A stretch of 8,024 nucleotides of DNA from Selenomonadaceae bacterium (GTDB lineage Bacteria; Bacillota; Negativicutes; Selenomonadales; Selenomonadaceae): the NCBI GenBank assembly GCA_016286075.1, contig JAEERZ010000100.1, positions 1 to 8,024 of the forward strand, written 5' to 3'. Positions within the stretch are counted from its first letter, which is position 1; each line of letters starts with the position of its first letter. Under the pieces are notes generated by a model that saw nothing but the letters and a program-made list of their open reading frames with translations, was not told the DNA's origin and did no database searches. Positions 5,255 through 8,024 of this stretch are shown one piece after another. The position numbers and the translations under genes were made by a program.

Positions 5255-6547
5255 TTATGCGTGTTTTTCCTTCAGAACGTCCTCCAACGTATTCAAGAGC
5301 CCGTCCACATCCTGCCTCGTGATGACGAGCGGAGGCTGGAACGCCATGACGTTACGGCTTAGGCCATTCTTCCCGATCAGGAAGCCCCTGTCTTTCATCG
5401 TCTCCAATACGTCGTCCAAAAGCTCCGGATAAGGACTGCCGTCGGAACGGATAAACTCGGCGCCCACCATCAGGCCAAGTCCGCGCACGTCGCCAATGAC
5501 GTCATGACGCGCCGCCAGTTCCTTCAACCCGTCCATGAGCTGCTTGCCGCGATCCTCGGCGTTCTTCATCAATTCATGGCTTTCGATATAGTCGAGGACG
5601 GCCAGTCCCGCCGTCGAAGAAACGGGATTGCCGCCCAGCGTGGACGCGCCGGGCTTCGTATAGACGTCGGCGATTTCCGCCGTCGCTATGAAAGCGCTTA
5701 TGGGAACGCCGTTCCCCAACGCCTTCGCCATTGTCATGATATCGGGGGCGACACCGTAATGCTCGATTGCGAACATCTTGCCCGTTCGGGCAAAGCCCGT
5801 CTGCACTTCATCGATGATCAGCAAAGCGCCGTAAGCCGCGAGGATTTCCTTCAGCCGCTTGAAATACCCCTTCGGCGGGACGACGATACCCGCGTTGCCC
5901 TGCACGGTCTCAGCGATGAATGCCGCCGGACGGCCGGATGTCGCCGTCTTGATGATATCCTCGACAGCATTGGCGCAGGCGAGGTCGCAGGACGGGTGTT
6001 TTTTCCCGAGCGGGCAGCGATAGCAATAGGGATTCGGTGCGAAATGAATGCCGCCCACCGGATGCGGGTCCGTGCGCCACATACCGATGCCAGTAAGGTT
6101 CATGGCGAGCTTGGTGCGGCCGTGAAGGCCGCCGCGCAGCGCGAGGAATTCGTCGTTCTTCGTGTAAATGGAGGCGAGGAGCAACGCCCCTTCATTCGCC
6201 TCGGTGCCCGTCGAACAAAAGAAGGATTTCCGGAGGTTTCCTGGCGTGACGGCGGCCAGCCGCTCCGCGAGGAGCACGAATTTTTCCGTCAGGTAGATGT
6301 TGCAGACGTGCTGCAGGGTCTTGATCTGCTCACAGAGCCTGTCCGTGATTTCGGGGTTGCAATGGCCGCAGTTGATGACGGAAACGCCGGCGAAGCAATC
6401 CAGATATTTTTTCCCCGTGTGGTCGAACAGATACTGCATGGAGCCGCGCACCAGCTCCGGCGGCTTCCCGTAAAAGTGCGAAAGGCACGGCATGATATAC
6501 TGCCGCTTCTTCTCGATGATCTCCTGCGGACCGATGTATTTTTCCAC
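5255..6547 (-). CDS. Class III PLP-dependent aminotransferase (AGXT2/omega-aminotransferase-like)
   Basis: A 430-residue cytosolic aminotransferase, typical class III length. Visible motifs are FDHTGKKYLDCFAGVSVINCGHCNP (41-65), STGTEANEGAL (112-122) for phosphate binding, GGLHGRT (139-145) stacking on the cofactor, IIDEVQTGFARTG (244-256) with Asp246, MAKALGNGVP with the PLP-binding Lys275, STLGGNPVSSTAG (302-314), and DVRGLGLMVG. It has the insert NPYCYRCPLGKKHPSCDLAC with Cys175, Cys178, Cys187 and Cys191, also seen in AGXT2-like bacterial relatives. The overall style resembles alanine-glyoxylate or beta-amino-acid:pyruvate aminotransferases. The true substrate (4-aminobutyrate, beta-alanine, ornithine or another omega-amine) cannot be settled. 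The start is GTG at 6547-6545 with AAGGAG 9 bases upstream. It follows the U32 gene by 36 bases and is probably co-transcribed with it. Confidence 0.9.
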   Translation of the reverse strand: MEKYIGPQEIIEKKRQYIMPCLSHFYGKPPELVRGSMQYLFDHTGKKYLDCFAGVSVINCGHCNPEITDRLCEQIKTLQHVCNIYLTEKFVLLAERLAAVTPGNLRKSFFCSTGTEANEGALLLASIYTKNDEFLALRGGLHGRTKLAMNLTGIGMWRTDPHPVGGIHFAPNPYCYRCPLGKKHPSCDLACANAVEDIIKTATSGRPAAFIAETVQGNAGIVVPPKGYFKRLKEILAAYGALLIIDEVQTGFARTGKMFAIEHYGVAPDIMTMAKALGNGVPISAFIATAEIADVYTKPGASTLGGNPVSSTAGLAVLDYIESHELMKNAEDRGKQLMDGLKELAARHDVIGDVRGLGLMVGAEFIRSDGSPYPELLDDVLETMKDRGFLIGKNGLSRNVMAFQPPLVITRQDVDGLLNTLEDVLKEKHA

Positions 6548-6583
6548 GACGCTTTTCTCCTTCTTATACCGAGTCTTGACCTT

Positions 6584-8024
6584 TCAAAAACGAAACGCGC
6601 CTATGCCCAGCTTCCTTGGACTGCCCGCCGCGATTTCGCCTATCGTCGGCATTTTTGACGCTCCCCTTGCGGCGTCCAGCGCTTTTCGATAAAAAGCGGC
6701 GAGCCGTCCGACCCATTGCGGCGTGTAATCCTGCCCTTCGATGCGGTACGAGGCGGCTCCGTCCAGCGCCCCAAGGTACGGATACAGGCAAAGGTCCTTC
6801 GCGAACAGGATATGATTGCGGCCGTACTGGTCGATACGAATCGAATGACGCTCCCCCGCCTCGTCCAGAAGCGCGTACCGACGATCGGAAAACGCCATGT
6901 CGGCAAAGGGATTGGGAGACAGGCTGAAGGCGGGGATGTTGTGATCGCAAAGCATGGATGCGTATGCGCCATGTATCACGACTTCCACCGGAAGCGCGGC
7001 GTTTTGCAGCATCGCCCGAAGTTCCGCCAGCGGGAGCTCAAAAGACGCCGTCGCCATTTTGACGCCGTGCGCCTTCAGGAATGCCAGCGCGCCGTGATTG
7101 CAGATATTCATCGAAAAATCCGCCTGTATCGGCAGCGCTGTCATCGTATGCGCCATTTCCAAAGTACCCAGGTTGCCGACGCAGACTGCATCCGGGCGGA
7201 TTATTTCCAAAGCCTTCAGGAATTGCTCGAGTTCCCCGCATTCCCTGCGCATGGCGGTCCGGGGCGTCTCGACGACGACAAGCTTCCCCTGCGTGTGCGC
7301 GTAATCGACGACGTTTTCGATCGCGTCGAGCGTCCAGGGCCGACGCGGCCGGTAAACGTCGCCGCCGATGCAGACGGCGTCGGCGCCGCTCTCGATGGCG
7401 GCATCCGCGCTTTCCTTATCCGCAACGCGAACGACTAAACGAGGCGCTCCTTCCGTCCTCGGTTCGACAACGTCTTCATGATTGGAATCAGGGATCGCCG
7501 CCTCCTCGATCGCATGACTGAAAAAGCGTGGCTCCCGGGAGCCGTCCCAGCCGATATCCTCCGCCGTGACCTTGCCCAGCGCGGAGCAGGTGCTGAAATC
7601 GCGGACTCGGCCGTCGTAAAGCGTCCGCCAGTCGTCTTCATCGATCCGATACCCCGTTGGGTCGGCCAGATAGGCGTCGATGGCCTTTCGATAGAGGCTG
7701 ACGATACGAAACACGAAATCCGAAGGCCGCATGCGGCCTTCGATTTTAAACGAAAACACGCCCGCCTGGATGAGCTCCGGGATATGGCGATACATGCACA
7801 TATCCTTGATTGCGAGCTTATAAGCGCCTCTCCCGTTTTCGTCGAGGATATCGCCCGTTTCCTCGTCGATCAGGCGATAGGGCCAGCGGCAGGGCTTCAA
7901 ACAGAGACCCCGGTTGCTGCTCTTGCCAAAGAGCACGCCGGAATGGATGCACTGTCCGCTCTCTGCGAAACACATATCGCCGTGCATGAAATATTCGATT
8001 TCGAGTCCGGTCCGTTCCCTCAGC
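6584..8024 (-). CDS. U32-family protein with two U32-like modules (N-terminus beyond right edge)
   Basis: The C-terminal 479 residues are visible; the frame stays open to the window edge. The first module ends with EIEYFMHGDMCFAESGQC, a classic 'peptidase U32' segment with four cysteines (codons near 7970, 7949, 7901 and 7889) and CLKPCRWPYRL. It is followed by FSFKIEGRMRP (about 7750-7720). Despite the name, studied relatives (E. coli TrhP and RlhA) support hydroxylation of tRNA or 23S rRNA, and the cysteines may hold an iron-sulfur cluster. From about 7440 onward a second barrel-like module follows: GADAVCIGGDVY, KLVVVETPRT, DAVCVGNLGTLEMA, QADFSMNICNHGALAFLK and VEVVIHGAYASMLC, then YRIEGQDYTPQWV. 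This second copy keeps only one of the cysteines. The enzyme's exact target is unknown. The downstream aminotransferase probably shares its transcript. Confidence 0.9.
   Translation of the reverse strand, partial: LRERTGLEIEYFMHGDMCFAESGQCIHSGVLFGKSSNRGLCLKPCRWPYRLIDEETGDILDENGRGAYKLAIKDMCMYRHIPELIQAGVFSFKIEGRMRPSDFVFRIVSLYRKAIDAYLADPTGYRIDEDDWRTLYDGRVRDFSTCSALGKVTAEDIGWDGSREPRFFSHAIEEAAIPDSNHEDVVEPRTEGAPRLVVRVADKESADAAIESGADAVCIGGDVYRPRRPWTLDAIENVVDYAHTQGKLVVVETPRTAMRRECGELEQFLKALEIIRPDAVCVGNLGTLEMAHTMTALPIQADFSMNICNHGALAFLKAHGVKMATASFELPLAELRAMLQNAALPVEVVIHGAYASMLCDHNIPAFSLSPNPFADMAFSDRRYALLDEAGERHSIRIDQYGRNHILFAKDLCLYPYLGALDGAASYRIEGQDYTPQWVGRLAAFYRKALDAARGASKMPTIGEIAAGSPRKLGIGAFRF

Noticed and set aside
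5255..6547. Assigning the aminotransferase to pyrimidine breakdown (beta-alanine:pyruvate) because pyr genes are nearby
   Set aside because: pyrBC is more than 4 kb away in a separate transcription unit with two other units between, so the location gives no real link to substrate.
5504..6658. Plus-strand open frame of 384 codons opposite the aminotransferase
   Set aside because: It mirrors the codon structure of the real gene and has low-complexity Arg/Asp-rich composition without motifs.
1..8024. Search for CRISPR arrays, tRNA or rRNA genes, insertion sequences, phage or defence genes
   Set aside because: No regular direct repeats, cloverleaf-like sequences, transposase motifs or defence-type domains were seen. 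The genes fill the window with housekeeping functions and short gaps.

Overview
The window carries seven protein genes, all read from the minus strand, plus regulatory signals between them. It looks like an ordinary chromosomal housekeeping region of a Firmicute. GC content is fairly high in the genes, while the promoters and terminators are AT-rich. Signs of a Gram-positive type lineage are a PyrR-type RNA attenuator ahead of pyrB, strong AAGGAG ribosome sites, sigma-A-like promoters, and frequent TTG or GTG starts (four of the six visible starts are not ATG). The combination of high GC and protein style suggests a Negativicutes member (Selenomonas/Dialister-like). That placement is an inference and was not tested by any search.

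Layout in transcription order, from the right end to the left. (1) 8024-5255: a U32-family protein, cut by the window edge, with two successive U32-like modules. A class III aminotransferase follows 36 bases later and is probably in the same operon. (2) 5230-4382: yebC with its own promoter and a 16-bp perfect hairpin after its stop, so probably monocistronic. (3) 4338-1301: trmL, murB and a beta-CASP/RMMBL metallo-beta-lactamase-fold protein, packed 9 and 23 bases apart as one operon. (4) 1277-1: a promoter, a PyrR-type leader with an intrinsic terminator, then pyrB overlapping pyrC by four bases. pyrC runs off the left edge.

How the genes fit together: pyrB and pyrC are steps two and three of UMP synthesis, and the leader should switch them off when uridine nucleotides are plentiful. 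trmL (tRNA wobble methylation), yebC (YebC/TACO1 family), the putative RNA-processing nuclease and the U32 protein (its family includes tRNA and rRNA hydroxylation factors) give the region a loose RNA and translation theme. murB makes a peptidoglycan precursor. This grouping is probably ordinary genome packing rather than one system.

I found no mobile element, CRISPR array, tRNA, rRNA, phage gene or defence system, and nothing that looks like an undescribed system. The points most worth a second look are the pyr leader RNA, the internal duplication in the U32 protein, the four-cysteine insert of the aminotransferase, and the long hairpin between yebC and trmL.
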